Assembly: GCF_023554255.2 (NCBI RefSeq)
Contig: NZ_JAMJWD020000003.1
Span: 62,001 to 126,000, forward strand
Length of the DNA stretch: 64,000 bases
From: Phyllobacterium sp. 21LDTY02-6
GTDB taxonomy: Bacteria; Pseudomonadota; Alphaproteobacteria; Rhizobiales; Rhizobiaceae
Reading direction: 5' to 3'
Positions within the stretch are counted from its first letter, which is position 1, and each line of letters begins with the position of its first letter. Positions 1 through 9,078 of this stretch are shown here, in pieces. Below the pieces are notes generated by a model. It saw nothing but the letters and a program-made list of their open reading frames with translations, did no database searches and was not told the DNA's origin. The position numbers and the translations under genes are program-made.

Positions 1-57
1 CAGGATTATCCGGGTTTATCGGCTTGCTGTTATGGCCCCTATCTGATCGAGATAACG

Positions 58-1614
58 ATGACGAAGCAGCCCAACATCCTGTTCATCATGTCCGACGACC
101 ATGCCGCTCGGGCGATATCGGCGTATGGCTCCGGTTTGAACAGCACGCCGAACCTGGATCGCATCGCGAACGAGGGGATGCGGTTGGATCGCTGCTACGT
201 CACCAATTCGATCTGCACGCCGAGCCGTGCGGCGATCCTGACAGGTACTTACAATCATGTGAACATGGTGACGACGCTTGATACCCATATCGACAACCGT
301 CTGCCCAATGTCGCCAAGCACCTGCGCGCCGATGGCTACCAGACAGCCATCTTTGGAAAATGGCATTTGGGTGAAGGCAAGGCTCATTCACCGACCGGGT
401 TCGACGAATGGTCAGTCGTACCGGGACAGGGAGAGTACTTCGATCCGGTGATGATCGACGACGCCGGTTCCAGGACCGAAAAGGGTTACGCCACCGACGT
501 CATCACTGATAAATGTCTCGACTTTCTTAGGCGTCGCGACCCCACCCGGCCGTTTTTCCTGATGTGTCATCACAAAGCGCCACATCGCAGTTTCGAGCCT
601 CATCCGCGCCACCGGCATCTTTACGCTGATGGAACGCTGCCTGTGCCGGAGACGTTCTGCGACGATTTCTCCAATCGGGCCGCCGCCGCAGCAGCGGCGA
701 AGATGCGCATCCGTTCGGACATGACCTACAAGGATCTGGGGCTTGTACAACCTGAGGGCGGCGATGAAGTCGGCGAGCTTCTGGTGCCTGGCTGGACGCA
801 ACGAAAAGTGCCGGAAATCGAACCCGGAGAGAAGCTGCAGCTGGTCGATGCGCTGACAGGCGAGAACCATATCTTCACGGATCCACAACAACTAGCCCTC
901 TTCAAGTATCAACGCTACATGATGCGCTATTTGCAAACCATCGCCGCGGTTGACGAAAACGTGGGTCGCATGCTCGATTTTCTCGATGAGGAAGGCATTA
1001 GCGACAACACGATTGTCATCTATACATCTGATCAAGGCTTCTTCCTTGGCGAGCACGGCTGGTTCGACAAGCGGTTCATGTACGAAGAGTCGCTGCAGAT
1101 GCCGTTCCTGATCCGCTACCCGAATGGTATCAGGGCCGGAACGCGATCCGGCCATATCGTTACCAACGTGGATTTTGCGCCGACCTTTCTCGATTATGCC
1201 GGTCTGCCCTTCCCCAGTTATATGCAGGGGGAAAGCATGCGTCCGATCCTGGAGCAGACCAGGGAAAACGATGACATTGGTTTGGCCTACCATCGCTACT
1301 GGATGCACAAGGACGAATTTCACAATGCTTTCGCCCATTATGGCGTGCGCGACGCACGCTATAAGTTGATATACTGGTATAATGATCCGCTGAACCAACC
1401 GGGAGCCTATCCGGGAGGAGAGCCGCCGGAATGGGAATTGTTCGATTGTGAGAAGGATCCGTTTGAACTCCACAATCGCGCCAATGACCCCGCCTATTTC
1501 AGTGTGTTCCAGGATATGCTGGCCAAGCTCGATGGGCGGATGGCGGCGATCGGCGACATTCCCGAGCATGTCACCGCAGAGGCGCTGGCGAGACGTTCCA
1601 TCGTGGCGGCCTGA
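58..1614 (+). CDS. Formylglycine-dependent sulfatase
   Basis: Sulfatase of the alkaline-phosphatase superfamily, 518 aa, predicted to hydrolyse a sulfate ester or sulfamate. The N-terminal metal motif is NILFIMSDDHA (Asp13, Asp14). The sulfatase signature C-T-P-S-R begins at Cys53, the residue that must be oxidised to formylglycine for activity, and is followed by AAILTG. GKWHLG near residue 100 and TSDQGFFLGEHGWFDK near residue 325 are further family motifs. No signal peptide is visible, so it is probably cytoplasmic. The next gene, 3 bp downstream, encodes the formylglycine-generating enzyme, so the pair is self-sufficient for maturation. The substrate cannot be read from sequence. A sulfated sugar or choline sulfate is possible. 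Confidence 0.93.
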   Translation: MTKQPNILFIMSDDHAARAISAYGSGLNSTPNLDRIANEGMRLDRCYVTNSICTPSRAAILTGTYNHVNMVTTLDTHIDNRLPNVAKHLRADGYQTAIFGKWHLGEGKAHSPTGFDEWSVVPGQGEYFDPVMIDDAGSRTEKGYATDVITDKCLDFLRRRDPTRPFFLMCHHKAPHRSFEPHPRHRHLYADGTLPVPETFCDDFSNRAAAAAAAKMRIRSDMTYKDLGLVQPEGGDEVGELLVPGWTQRKVPEIEPGEKLQLVDALTGENHIFTDPQQLALFKYQRYMMRYLQTIAAVDENVGRMLDFLDEEGISDNTIVIYTSDQGFFLGEHGWFDKRFMYEESLQMPFLIRYPNGIRAGTRSGHIVTNVDFAPTFLDYAGLPFPSYMQGESMRPILEQTRENDDIGLAYHRYWMHKDEFHNAFAHYGVRDARYKLIYWYNDPLNQPGAYPGGEPPEWELFDCEKDPFELHNRANDPAYFSVFQDMLAKLDGRMAAIGDIPEHVTAEALARRSIVAA

Positions 1615-1617
1615 TCA

Positions 1618-2571
1618 GTGAGTTGCTGTTCTGATTTTGGGGCAAGACGCGGGCAGCTGGACGTTGGCAGACCGCAATCCGCACCCGTTTCGGTCGGTAC
1701 GGCCTCCGCCGTCGCGCGGGCGCGCTTTCATGCCAGCCGCAGCCATGTCGGAACTGATCTGCCACTCATCCATGCCGACGGCGAAGGTCCGCGGAAAGCA
1801 GTAAAACTTGCTCCCTTCGAACTCGAGACCGTTGCCGTGACAAATTCACGTTTCGCTGCGTTCGTCGCTGCAACCGGCTATACAACGGAGGCGGAAAAGT
1901 TTGGCTGGGCGCCTGTCTTTGAGGGGCTTTTGCCGATCAGCGCATCTCGCTTCCCCGTCAGTCCCCATATCCCCTGGTGGCATCGCGTAGACGGGGCTTG
2001 CTGGCATTCGCCGGAAGGGCCGGGAAGTTCCATATACGATCGCGCCGACCACCCGGTCGTACAGGTTTCGTGGTGGGATGCGACAGCATTTGCCACCTGG
2101 TCTGGTGGCCGGTTGCCGACGGAAGCCGAATGGGAACATGCCGCTCGCGGTGGCCTCGCAGATCCACGCTTTCCATGGGGTGACGAAGAACCGAACGACG
2201 GAGAGGTCTTCTGCAACATCTGGCAGGGACGCTTCCCCGATCACAATACGGTCGAAGACGGATTTGCCGGGACTGCTCCTGTCGATGCCTTTGCGCCGAA
2301 CGGCAAAGGACTTTTCAACATGGCCGGCAATGTTTGGGAATGGACTGCGGACGCGTTTCGCATACGCTCTTTGAGCAAGGCGGCGCGACAGCGCAACGAT
2401 CAGGCCGGCCGTGATGACGAAAGGGTCATGAAAGGCGGCTCCTTCCTCTGCCATAAGAGCTATTGCTACCGTTATCGCATCGCCGCCCGCACCGCAGCCA
2501 GTGCCAATTCGTCCGCCAGCAATATTGGCTTTCGAATTTGCTACGATTTGCCTCGGTACGGGGGTAGCTAA
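1618..2571 (+). CDS. Formylglycine-generating enzyme (sulfatase maturase)
   Basis: 317 aa, SUMF1/FGE-sulfatase domain. Starts with GTG 3 bp after the sulfatase stop, so translation is probably coupled. It oxidises the sulfatase active-site cysteine to formylglycine using oxygen. The C-terminal motif GGSFLCHKSYCYRYR carries the two cysteines, spaced C-x4-C, that bind copper in true FGEs. This separates it from the many FGE-fold proteins that lack them. LPTEAEWEHAARGG and NMAGNVWEWTAD are further fold signatures. The N-terminal 40 residues are poorly conserved and the MGS-type motif near the start is degenerate, so the exact start is less certain than the function. Confidence 0.9.
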   Translation: MSCCSDFGARRGQLDVGRPQSAPVSVGTASAVARARFHASRSHVGTDLPLIHADGEGPRKAVKLAPFELETVAVTNSRFAAFVAATGYTTEAEKFGWAPVFEGLLPISASRFPVSPHIPWWHRVDGACWHSPEGPGSSIYDRADHPVVQVSWWDATAFATWSGGRLPTEAEWEHAARGGLADPRFPWGDEEPNDGEVFCNIWQGRFPDHNTVEDGFAGTAPVDAFAPNGKGLFNMAGNVWEWTADAFRIRSLSKAARQRNDQAGRDDERVMKGGSFLCHKSYCYRYRIAARTAASANSSASNIGFRICYDLPRYGGS

Positions 2572-2703
2572 CCGCCCGCACCACCAGATGAACGAGATCA
2601 GTCTGGCCCTGTTGCAAAAATTCGCTCAGCACCGAGCGCGCCTTAACTCCGGACGTAATTATGCTGCGAGGGCTATGAACTCCCGTTTAACATCAAAGCA
2701 TCC

Positions 2704-4755
2704 TCAGAACAGTACCGCGAGCCGCAGGGCATCCAGCATGGCGGCATGGACCGACCGGCTGCTGACGGCATCGCCGATTCTATGCAATTCGAAGCCGGCG
2801 GCTGGCGGAGCACGCAAAGGCGCCGCGCCCAGCAGGCTTTCGATGTCCGTGGCGCCATCATTTAGCGAGAGCGGGCGCAGTTCGTCGAAGACGTCGTTTA
2901 CTGGCACGGTGCCGTGCTCGACGATGACATGCGCATGGGTCTCGCGGATTTCCCGCCCTGTCAGCAGGTGGCGTAACACCACCTCGCGTCGCCCATCCCG
3001 CATGCTTACCGAAACCAGTTCGTATTCCAGCAGCACCCGAACATCCCGTTCGGCGAGCGCCCTGCGGTACGTGATGCTCGAATGATGTTCCATTTCCGGC
3101 GCAACCGACGGATCGCGGGCAGCAAATGTCACGCGCTTTCCCGCGGCAGCCATTTCGGCAGCGACCGAAGGCGCGGAATGGCGGCCTGTGGCGTCGTAGA
3201 TCAGCACGTCATCGACAATCTGCGTCGGATTGCCGAGCGCATCGAAGACACTGAGGCAGAGCTCGTGGCCCGCAACAGGACCGAAATCCGGAACGCCGCC
3301 GGTGGCGACAACGACGAGATCGGGTTCTTCGGCGAGAATCTCGGCCGCCTCCGCATAGACGTTAAGCCGGATTTCCACGCCGAGCCGTTCCAGTTCGGCG
3401 ACGCGCCAGTCGACAATGCCGATCAGGTCGCGGCGAAGCCGTGTTTTCGCGGCCAGCACCAGCTGCCCGCCAAGCCGATCGGTCGCCTCCAGCAGCACGA
3501 CATGATGTCCCCGCTCGGCCAGCACCCGCGCCGCCTCCAGCCCCGCCGGCCCGCCGCCGACGACGACCGCCTGGCGGCCCGCCTGCGGCGAGCGCTCGAT
3601 CACCTGCGGCAACCAGGTCTCGCGGCCTGTTGCCGGATTGTGGATGCAGTGGACCGGGCGGTAGAGACAGTGCGAAGCGCCCACGCAGGGCCGGATCTCT
3701 TGCTCACGGCCCGAGCGGAGCTTGTTGACGATCTGTGGATCAGTCATATGCGCCCGCGTCATGCCGACCATATCGACCAACCCCGCATCGATCGCGTAAC
3801 GCGCCGTTGCGACATCGGCGATCTTGGCGGCATGGAATACCGGCAGACCCGTCTGCGCCTTGAAGGCCCCCACCTGATGTAGCCACGGTGCGGAGACAGC
3901 CGTCATGTCGGGAATGTTGTAGAGCAGAAGGTTGAGGCGCGTGTCGAACCGGCCGAAGATGCAGTTGAAGAAATCGACCAGCCCCTCGCGCTCCAGCCGA
4001 TTGGCGACCGCAACTGCCTCGGCGAAACTCAAGCCGTCCCTGTGGTCCTCATCGATCGTATAGCGGATGCCGACCGGATAATCGCTGCCGACCTCCCGGC
4101 GGATCTCCTCATGCACCATGCGCAGGAACCGCATGCGCTTTTCCAGCGAGCCGCCAAACTCGTCCGTGCGGTGATTGACCATTGGCGACAGGAACTGCCC
4201 GATCAGATGACCGCCGGTCATCGTCTCGATGCCATCGAGCCCGCCTTCACGCGCTCGGCGCGCCGCCTGGCCGAAGTCGCGCACGATGCGCGCTATATCA
4301 TGGCGGTCCATCTCATGGGCGAAGTTGCGGTTATAATCCTCGCGCGAATGGGAGGGGCCGAGCGCTGGAAGCCAGGCACCGACAGTTGCGTTGGCCCGCC
4401 GGCCGACATGGGATATCTGGCACATCAGCGCCGCACCGTGGCGATGGACGCGTTCGGAGAAAGCATGGAAAACTGGGACGATCGCATCGCTCGATATGTC
4501 GAGCTGCGTGCCGCCCCAGCTGGTATCGGCGGAGATGCGCGCAGAGCCGCCGAACATCGTCAGCGCAAGTCCGCCTTTCGCCTTCTCCTCGTGATAGCGC
4601 TGATAGGCGTCCAGCGGATGTCCGCCCTCGTCGAGGGCGGTCTCGTGGCTGGTGCTCATGACCCGGTTGCGCAGCGTGAGCGGCCCCAGTTGCAGCGGCC
4701 GCAGCAAAGGATCGGCCTTCCCTGCTGGCGCGGCGGCTGGATTTTCCTTCTCCAT
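2704..4755 (-). CDS. Old-yellow-enzyme-type flavin oxidoreductase (N-methylproline demethylase-like)
   Basis: 683 aa. N-terminal FMN TIM barrel of the NADH:flavin oxidoreductase family (PLQLGPLTLRNRVMST; HLIGQFLSPMVNHRTDEFGG), then an iron-sulfur linker, then an NAD/FAD Rossmann half (VVVGGGPAGLEAARVLAERG). The layout matches 2,4-dienoyl-CoA reductase, trimethylamine dehydrogenase and the N-methyl-amino-acid demethylases of rhizobia. In the linker, CVGASHC replaces the usual C-x2-C-x3-C, so one of the four cluster ligands is alanine. The ATG at 4755 is preferred over an upstream in-frame start because AGGCGG precedes it and it lies 11 bp after the isomerase stop. It is second in a leftward operon with the isomerase. 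The substrate is inferred to be an N-substituted amino acid. Confidence 0.85.
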   Translation of the reverse strand: MEKENPAAAPAGKADPLLRPLQLGPLTLRNRVMSTSHETALDEGGHPLDAYQRYHEEKAKGGLALTMFGGSARISADTSWGGTQLDISSDAIVPVFHAFSERVHRHGAALMCQISHVGRRANATVGAWLPALGPSHSREDYNRNFAHEMDRHDIARIVRDFGQAARRAREGGLDGIETMTGGHLIGQFLSPMVNHRTDEFGGSLEKRMRFLRMVHEEIRREVGSDYPVGIRYTIDEDHRDGLSFAEAVAVANRLEREGLVDFFNCIFGRFDTRLNLLLYNIPDMTAVSAPWLHQVGAFKAQTGLPVFHAAKIADVATARYAIDAGLVDMVGMTRAHMTDPQIVNKLRSGREQEIRPCVGASHCLYRPVHCIHNPATGRETWLPQVIERSPQAGRQAVVVGGGPAGLEAARVLAERGHHVVLLEATDRLGGQLVLAAKTRLRRDLIGIVDWRVAELERLGVEIRLNVYAEAAEILAEEPDLVVVATGGVPDFGPVAGHELCLSVFDALGNPTQIVDDVLIYDATGRHSAPSVAAEMAAAGKRVTFAARDPSVAPEMEHHSSITYRRALAERDVRVLLEYELVSVSMRDGRREVVLRHLLTGREIRETHAHVIVEHGTVPVNDVFDELRPLSLNDGATDIESLLGAAPLRAPPAAGFELHRIGDAVSSRSVHAAMLDALRLAVLF

Positions 4756-4766
4756 ATCCGCGCCGC

Positions 4767-5606
4767 CTATGCCGGACCGAGGGCCTTGCGCATGGCCTCG
4801 ACGCATTGCTTCAAGGGGGGCGTGGGATCAACATTGTATTTCCAGTTGGTCAGCTCGACCGTCAGCGAGCCTTCGTAGTTCTGGCTGCGCAGATAGGCTA
4901 CCAGTTGGTTGAGATCGATTATGCCGTCGCCCCAAGCGAGATGGCTGCCGCCGGCATCTGAATCCGTGAAATGCACATGGGCGACGCGGCCGGCGAGATG
5001 GGTGAAATAATCCTGCGGCGTCTCATGGGTCATCACTGCGCCAGCCACATCATAGACCGCGTGGAGCACGGGACTGTCCAGCTTGTCCATCAGTTCGCAG
5101 ATTTCCCTGGCCGAGCGGACGATGTTTGCGAAGGAATCCGGCAACGACTCCATCCACAGATTGATGCCAAGCTTCCGGGCGCGGTCGCAAAGCGTGCCCA
5201 TAGAATCGACGCAGCGCTCCAGCGCCTGCTCCACCGGCTCGTCGCGATAGCCGCCGCCTGCCGTCACCAGCAGCGCCGGAGCACCACATTCGACGGCAAA
5301 TTCCATCGACTCGAGGAAATAGCGCAGCGAGCGGTCGCGCAGTTCCGGTTCCTTTGCTGAAATGTTGATGGGGTAGATGCACTGCTCCGGCGTGAAGGCG
5401 ACAATGTCGAGGCCCATTCCGCGCACCTTTCGTCCCAACATACGTGCGTCGGCCAGCGTCTTATCGCCGATATAGAAATGCGGCGCGGCGGCCCAAAGCT
5501 CGATGCGGGAGACACCGGCCTCGCAGACATCGGCCAGAAACCGGTCCAGCGTATGCCTGACATAGTGAAAATTCATCACGCTGATACTGCGTTCATTGAG
5601 TGCCAA
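4767..5606 (-). CDS. Sugar phosphate isomerase/epimerase, FrlC-like
   Basis: 279 aa, AP-endonuclease-2/xylose-isomerase-type TIM barrel. Acidic and His metal ligands are visible in WMESLPDS, HAVYDVAG, HVHFTDSD and LTVELTNWKY. The family includes FrlC, which interconverts psicoselysine and fructoselysine, and many other 3-epimerases. The start appears to be TTG at 5606, with GGAGGAG 9 bp upstream; an in-frame ATG at 5576 is an alternative. It is first in a leftward operon with the flavin demethylase-like gene. A perfect GAGAACGTTCTC palindrome lies 51 bp upstream, which puts it under the module A LacI regulator. The FrlC-like role is inferred from neighbours. Confidence 0.85.
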   Translation of the reverse strand: MALNERSISVMNFHYVRHTLDRFLADVCEAGVSRIELWAAAPHFYIGDKTLADARMLGRKVRGMGLDIVAFTPEQCIYPINISAKEPELRDRSLRYFLESMEFAVECGAPALLVTAGGGYRDEPVEQALERCVDSMGTLCDRARKLGINLWMESLPDSFANIVRSAREICELMDKLDSPVLHAVYDVAGAVMTHETPQDYFTHLAGRVAHVHFTDSDAGGSHLAWGDGIIDLNQLVAYLRSQNYEGSLTVELTNWKYNVDPTPPLKQCVEAMRKALGPA

Positions 5607-5656
5607 GATTCGTACTCCTCCAGTGCCGCCGATGCGGTGATTTTCGCCAGTTTTAT

Positions 5657-5668
5657 GAGAACGTTCTC
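5657..5668. promoter_or_regulatory. LacI-type operator, copy 1 (GAGAACGTTCTC)
   Basis: Perfect 12-bp palindrome with the central CG typical of LacI-family operators. It lies between the GlpD-like gene and the isomerase start. The same sequence recurs at 7239, 12733 and 14212, always in a promoter region of module A, so it is probably bound by the LacI regulator at 12923-14011. Confidence 0.75.
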
Positions 5669-5704
5669 TTTCAGAATTGCAGGCCTTCCAGTACTGTTGC
5701 CGCC

Positions 5705-7189
5705 TTACGGCATCCGAAGACTGAATTCGGTCGTCGTCTCCTCGATGAATGCGGCCACCTGCGCCTCCGCCTCTTCCCGCCTCCAGCCGAGATGCGGCGC
5801 GGCCAATTCCGCGGCCAGTTCCGCGTGGCGCCGGCCAAGATCCGCCTCCCAGCCCACGGAAAGGCGGCGGCGCAGGATGTCTGAAAGTGTGCGCGCCTGC
5901 TCATTGAGGACAGCATGGGCGACAGATGCTTCCGTGACATGATCCATATTCGGAAGCGGCGGCAATGGCGTATCGAGCGGATGCGATGGGCCGGATGGCT
6001 GCAGCCGGCGATGCACGGCACGCGTCAGCCGTCGCCCGGCGTCGCGGTGTGTCATCAGCAGACCGCCGGTGAAGGTGAAGACATGCGGCAGGCCTTCATC
6101 GGTCAGATCATGCTCGCGGACGGTTGGTGCGGAACTCCTGCCGTCCCTGGCAAGGCTGCGCGGCCGCACGCCGGCCCAGGCATAGAGCACGTCTTCGCGG
6201 TTCAGACCGAAACCCGGAAACAGGCGGCCGAGCTGATCGAGAATGGCTGATATCTCCGCCTCCGTCGCGCGAAACCCTTCCGGCCGGCCATCCGAGACGG
6301 CATCCCATGGCCCGACATAATGAAGCTCGCCCCAGGGGATCAGGTAGAAAGGGGCGCCCGCCGCGGTCACGGTCTCGAAACCGAAGCCGCGCAGGCTCTC
6401 TGGCAGGCGGACAACGATGTTCGTGCCCTTCTCGCCAGTATTTTTGCGCAGATGTGGCGCCCCGGCGAGAGTGGTGATTTCATCGACCCAGACACCGGCG
6501 CAATTGACGACTGCGCGGGTCAGAACATCTTGCGAACCCCCGGCGGTCGTCAGCGTCACCCTCCAGAGGCTGCCTTGCCGCGCCAGCCCCGTCACTGCCG
6601 TATGGTTCAGCGCCTCCATGCCGATTGCCCGCGCCTTCATGATCGTATCGACGACGATGCGCTCCGGCCAATGATATTGGTATTCGGTAAAACTCATCGC
6701 CCCGCGAATGTCCTGCAGCCCAGCCATGCCCTGAAGCGCCGGATGTGCCCGTGCTTCTCTCGCCGACAGGATGCGAAGATTGAGCGGCACCTGACCGCCG
6801 TCGCTCGCCGCCATCAGGCGAAAGGCGAGCCGCGCCTTCCAGCGGGGAATGGCGTTTTCCGGCGTCAGCGGAACAATGAAGGTGACGGGCTTTACCCGCT
6901 CGGGCGCCATGCGCACGAACTCCGCCCGCCCTTGCATCGAGCGGCGCATGAGGCTCAGACACTCGATCGCGCTGCGCGGCCGGGCGAAAAACGCAGCGAG
7001 CGATCCGCTGGCAGCCGAGAGATAGCCGAGCCCGCAGTGCTGCAATCGTGACGACTTGCTGGAGGTGCCAGAGCCATAGTCATTGCGCTCGACAAGCAGC
7101 GTGCGATAGCCCGCCGCCGCCAGATGCTGGCCCGCCGCCGCCGCAATGATGCCGCCGCCAACAACCACGGTGTCGTAAATCTGGGTCAC
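5705..7189 (-). CDS. FAD-dependent oxidoreductase, glycerol-3-phosphate dehydrogenase-like
   Basis: 494 aa, DAO/GlpD family. N-terminal dinucleotide-binding motif VVVGGGIIAAAAGQHLAAAG is followed by GSGTSSKSSRLQHCGLGYL, the region typical of aerobic glycerol-3-phosphate dehydrogenase. A C-terminal helical extension ends in SLRMP. GTG at 7189 is chosen because GGGAG lies 6 bp upstream; an upstream ATG would run through the operator-bearing promoter. It transcribes leftward from the promoter region shared with the SIS deglycase. Whether the substrate is glycerol-3-phosphate or a sugar/amino derivative cannot be decided. Its place in an amadori-type locus favours the latter. Confidence 0.85.
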   Translation of the reverse strand: MTQIYDTVVVGGGIIAAAAGQHLAAAGYRTLLVERNDYGSGTSSKSSRLQHCGLGYLSAASGSLAAFFARPRSAIECLSLMRRSMQGRAEFVRMAPERVKPVTFIVPLTPENAIPRWKARLAFRLMAASDGGQVPLNLRILSAREARAHPALQGMAGLQDIRGAMSFTEYQYHWPERIVVDTIMKARAIGMEALNHTAVTGLARQGSLWRVTLTTAGGSQDVLTRAVVNCAGVWVDEITTLAGAPHLRKNTGEKGTNIVVRLPESLRGFGFETVTAAGAPFYLIPWGELHYVGPWDAVSDGRPEGFRATEAEISAILDQLGRLFPGFGLNREDVLYAWAGVRPRSLARDGRSSAPTVREHDLTDEGLPHVFTFTGGLLMTHRDAGRRLTRAVHRRLQPSGPSHPLDTPLPPLPNMDHVTEASVAHAVLNEQARTLSDILRRRLSVGWEADLGRRHAELAAELAAPHLGWRREEAEAQVAAFIEETTTEFSLRMP

Positions 7190-7238
7190 GCTCAACTCCC
7201 GTCCAACGCCGAAGCGCACCATTCTTTGACGCAGAATA

Positions 7239-7252
7239 TGAGAACGTTCGCA
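7239..7252. promoter_or_regulatory. LacI-type operator, copy 2 (one mismatch)
   Basis: TGAGAACGTTCGCA matches the 14-bp palindrome seen at 14212 with a single change in the right half. It sits between the divergent GlpD-like (start 7189) and SIS (start 7338) genes and could control both. Confidence 0.65.
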
Positions 7253-7298
7253 AAATTTTACCGATGGTGTCAAGTCCGCTTGACGTTACCTTGAGAAA

Positions 7299-7314
7299 TA
7301 TAATACGTATTATA
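7299..7314. promoter_or_regulatory. 16-bp perfect palindrome TATAATACGTATTATA, likely promoter/operator
   Basis: Perfect inverted repeat 23 bp before the SIS-deglycase start. It contains TATAAT on both strands, so it may act as a -10 element in either direction. TTGACG lies at 7280-7285. Its position and symmetry suit the HutC-type GntR regulator encoded in the same operon (8358-9068). Binding is inferred. Confidence 0.55.
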
Positions 7315-7337
7315 ACGTCATATAGAAAGGTTCGACC

Positions 7338-8339
7338 ATGCCCCTCCCCTCCGCCTTTGACGCCGGCGTCACCGCCGCGCTCTCCGCCCTCGATGCAAAT
7401 TCGCTGAAACATGTTTTCTTCGTCGCGTGCGGTGGTTCGCTGTCGATCATGTATCCGGCCAAGTTCCTCCTCGACCAGCACGCACCGCTGCCCTCGGATG
7501 TCTACAATGGTGCTGAGTTCGTCGCCCGCGCACCGCGGTCGCTCGACAAGAATTCGCTGGTCATTCTCTGCTCGATGACCGGCACCACGAAAGAAACCAC
7601 AGCTGCGGCCGAATTTGCCCGGTCGAGGGGCGCCACCACGATCGGACTGACGGTCGAGCCTGCCTCCCCGCTCGGCAGGGCCGTCGATCATGTGGTCGGC
7701 TTTGAGGCACCCTACACGACCGGCGTGCCGATCGACGCGAAGAACAGCAACTATTCGCGGATATATCAGATTGTGATGGGCCTCGTTGCGCTCACCGGCG
7801 GCGAGAATCTCACCGAAACACTGATCGGTAGCCTTGCCGCCCTGCAGCCTGCCATCGACCGTGCGCATGCCACCTTCGCGCCTGTCTTCGAAGACTATGC
7901 GCCGCGCTTCGCCAAGGAAGACGTGGTCTATACGGTCGCCAGCGGTGCGAGCTACGGCGCGGCCTATTCCTTCGCCATCTGCGTGCTCATGGAGATGCAG
8001 TGGATCAACAGCCAGGCCATCCATGCCAACGAGTTTTTCCACGGTCCCTTCGAGGTGCTCGATAAGGATCGCGCCTTCATCCTCATGAAGGGTCTCGACA
8101 GCACACGGCCGCTGGAACAACGCGCCGACGAATTCCTGCATCGCTTCGGTTCGGCTGAGAACATTCTGGTTCTCGACGCCGAAAAGCTTGATCTTTCGGG
8201 CATCGATCCGCAATTCCAGGGCAATGTCGTGCCGCTGATCTTCTTCGACACGCTCTGGCGTTTCGCCTATAAGATTGCTGAGCTGCGCAATCACGAAATG
8301 CTTGAGGCGCGGCGCTACATGAAGAAGATCACCTACTGA
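7338..8339 (+). CDS. SIS-domain sugar deglycase, FrlB-like
   Basis: 333 aa with two SIS domains and no glutaminase domain. VFFVACGGSLSIMYPAK opens the first domain, and NEFFHGPFEVLD and the C-terminal RRYMKKITY match the fructosamine-6-phosphate deglycases. FrlB cleaves fructoselysine-6-phosphate to glucose-6-phosphate and lysine. The predicted counterpart here acts on an Amadori compound phosphorylated by the PfkB kinase at 14251. ATG is preceded by AAAGGTTCGACC, and nearly the same leader precedes the ornithine-cyclodeaminase-like gene at 9079. First gene of a rightward operon with a GntR regulator. The exact amine moiety is unknown. Confidence 0.88.
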   Translation: MPLPSAFDAGVTAALSALDANSLKHVFFVACGGSLSIMYPAKFLLDQHAPLPSDVYNGAEFVARAPRSLDKNSLVILCSMTGTTKETTAAAEFARSRGATTIGLTVEPASPLGRAVDHVVGFEAPYTTGVPIDAKNSNYSRIYQIVMGLVALTGGENLTETLIGSLAALQPAIDRAHATFAPVFEDYAPRFAKEDVVYTVASGASYGAAYSFAICVLMEMQWINSQAIHANEFFHGPFEVLDKDRAFILMKGLDSTRPLEQRADEFLHRFGSAENILVLDAEKLDLSGIDPQFQGNVVPLIFFDTLWRFAYKIAELRNHEMLEARRYMKKITY

Positions 8340-8357
8340 GAAAGCCTGGAAGAGCGG

Positions 8358-9068
8358 ATGAAAGACCAATCAAACCTTTTGCCGCTCTATGAACAGGTCC
8401 GCCGCTCGCTTCTGGCCGGCATCGAAACCGGCCAGTTCGCGGAAGGCAGCTTCCTGCCCGCCGAACCAGAGCTGATGGCGTGCTATAGCGTCAGCCGGAT
8501 CACACTGCGGCGCGCGATCGGCGAGCTTTGCGCCGATGGCCGCCTGCAGCGACAGCAGGGCCGCGGCACCATCGTCATGCCGGGCAAGATGCGCCAGACG
8601 CTCGTCTCGTTGTCCGGCTTTTCGGAGACCATGGATGGGCTCGGCCGAAAGGCCAGCCACCGCATCCTCGCGCGCGTCGACAACCCCGAAGCTCCGGCCA
8701 TCCAAGCCCGGTTGCAGGCCGGAGCACTGATCCGCTTCGACCGATTGCTGGAGGATAACGGGCTGCCGATGACGCTCGAAACGCTCTGGTTCGACCCGTT
8801 GCGCTTTTCGCAGGTGATCGAACCGGTTGCCGCCGGAGGCTCCTTCTTCGCCTCCTTGCGGGACAAGGCTGGCATCGAGCCGGCCCATGCGGAGCGGCAG
8901 ATCGATGTCGGGTTTGCCTCGGCCAGTGAGCGAGCCATTCTGGCCGTGACGGCCACCCAGCCGGTCTACCGGATCGAAAAGATCGTCACCGACGCCGAAG
9001 AGCGCCCGCTCGCCCTGTCGCAACTCATCACTCCAAGCCATCTGGTCACCTACACGATCAAGTCCTGA
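8358..9068 (+). CDS. GntR-family regulator, HutC/FrlR subfamily
   Basis: 236 aa. An N-terminal winged helix (LYEQVRRSLLAGIETGQFAEGSFLPAEPELMACYSVSRITLRRAIGELCADG, residues about 10-60) is followed by a UTRA ligand-binding domain. This is the HutC subfamily to which FrlR, the fructoselysine regulator, belongs. UTRA domains usually sense a sugar-phosphate or similar intermediate. It lies 18 bp after the deglycase and 10 bp before the cyclodeaminase homologue, in one operon, so it probably autoregulates through the palindrome at 7299-7314. Module A would then answer to two regulators, this one and LacI. Confidence 0.9.
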   Translation: MKDQSNLLPLYEQVRRSLLAGIETGQFAEGSFLPAEPELMACYSVSRITLRRAIGELCADGRLQRQQGRGTIVMPGKMRQTLVSLSGFSETMDGLGRKASHRILARVDNPEAPAIQARLQAGALIRFDRLLEDNGLPMTLETLWFDPLRFSQVIEPVAAGGSFFASLRDKAGIEPAHAERQIDVGFASASERAILAVTATQPVYRIEKIVTDAEERPLALSQLITPSHLVTYTIKS

Positions 9069-9078
9069 AAGGTTCGAC

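Noticed and set aside
1-57. Tail of a gene before the sulfatase
   Set aside because: The 57 bases show no recognisable protein end. They appear to be the leader of the sulfatase gene.
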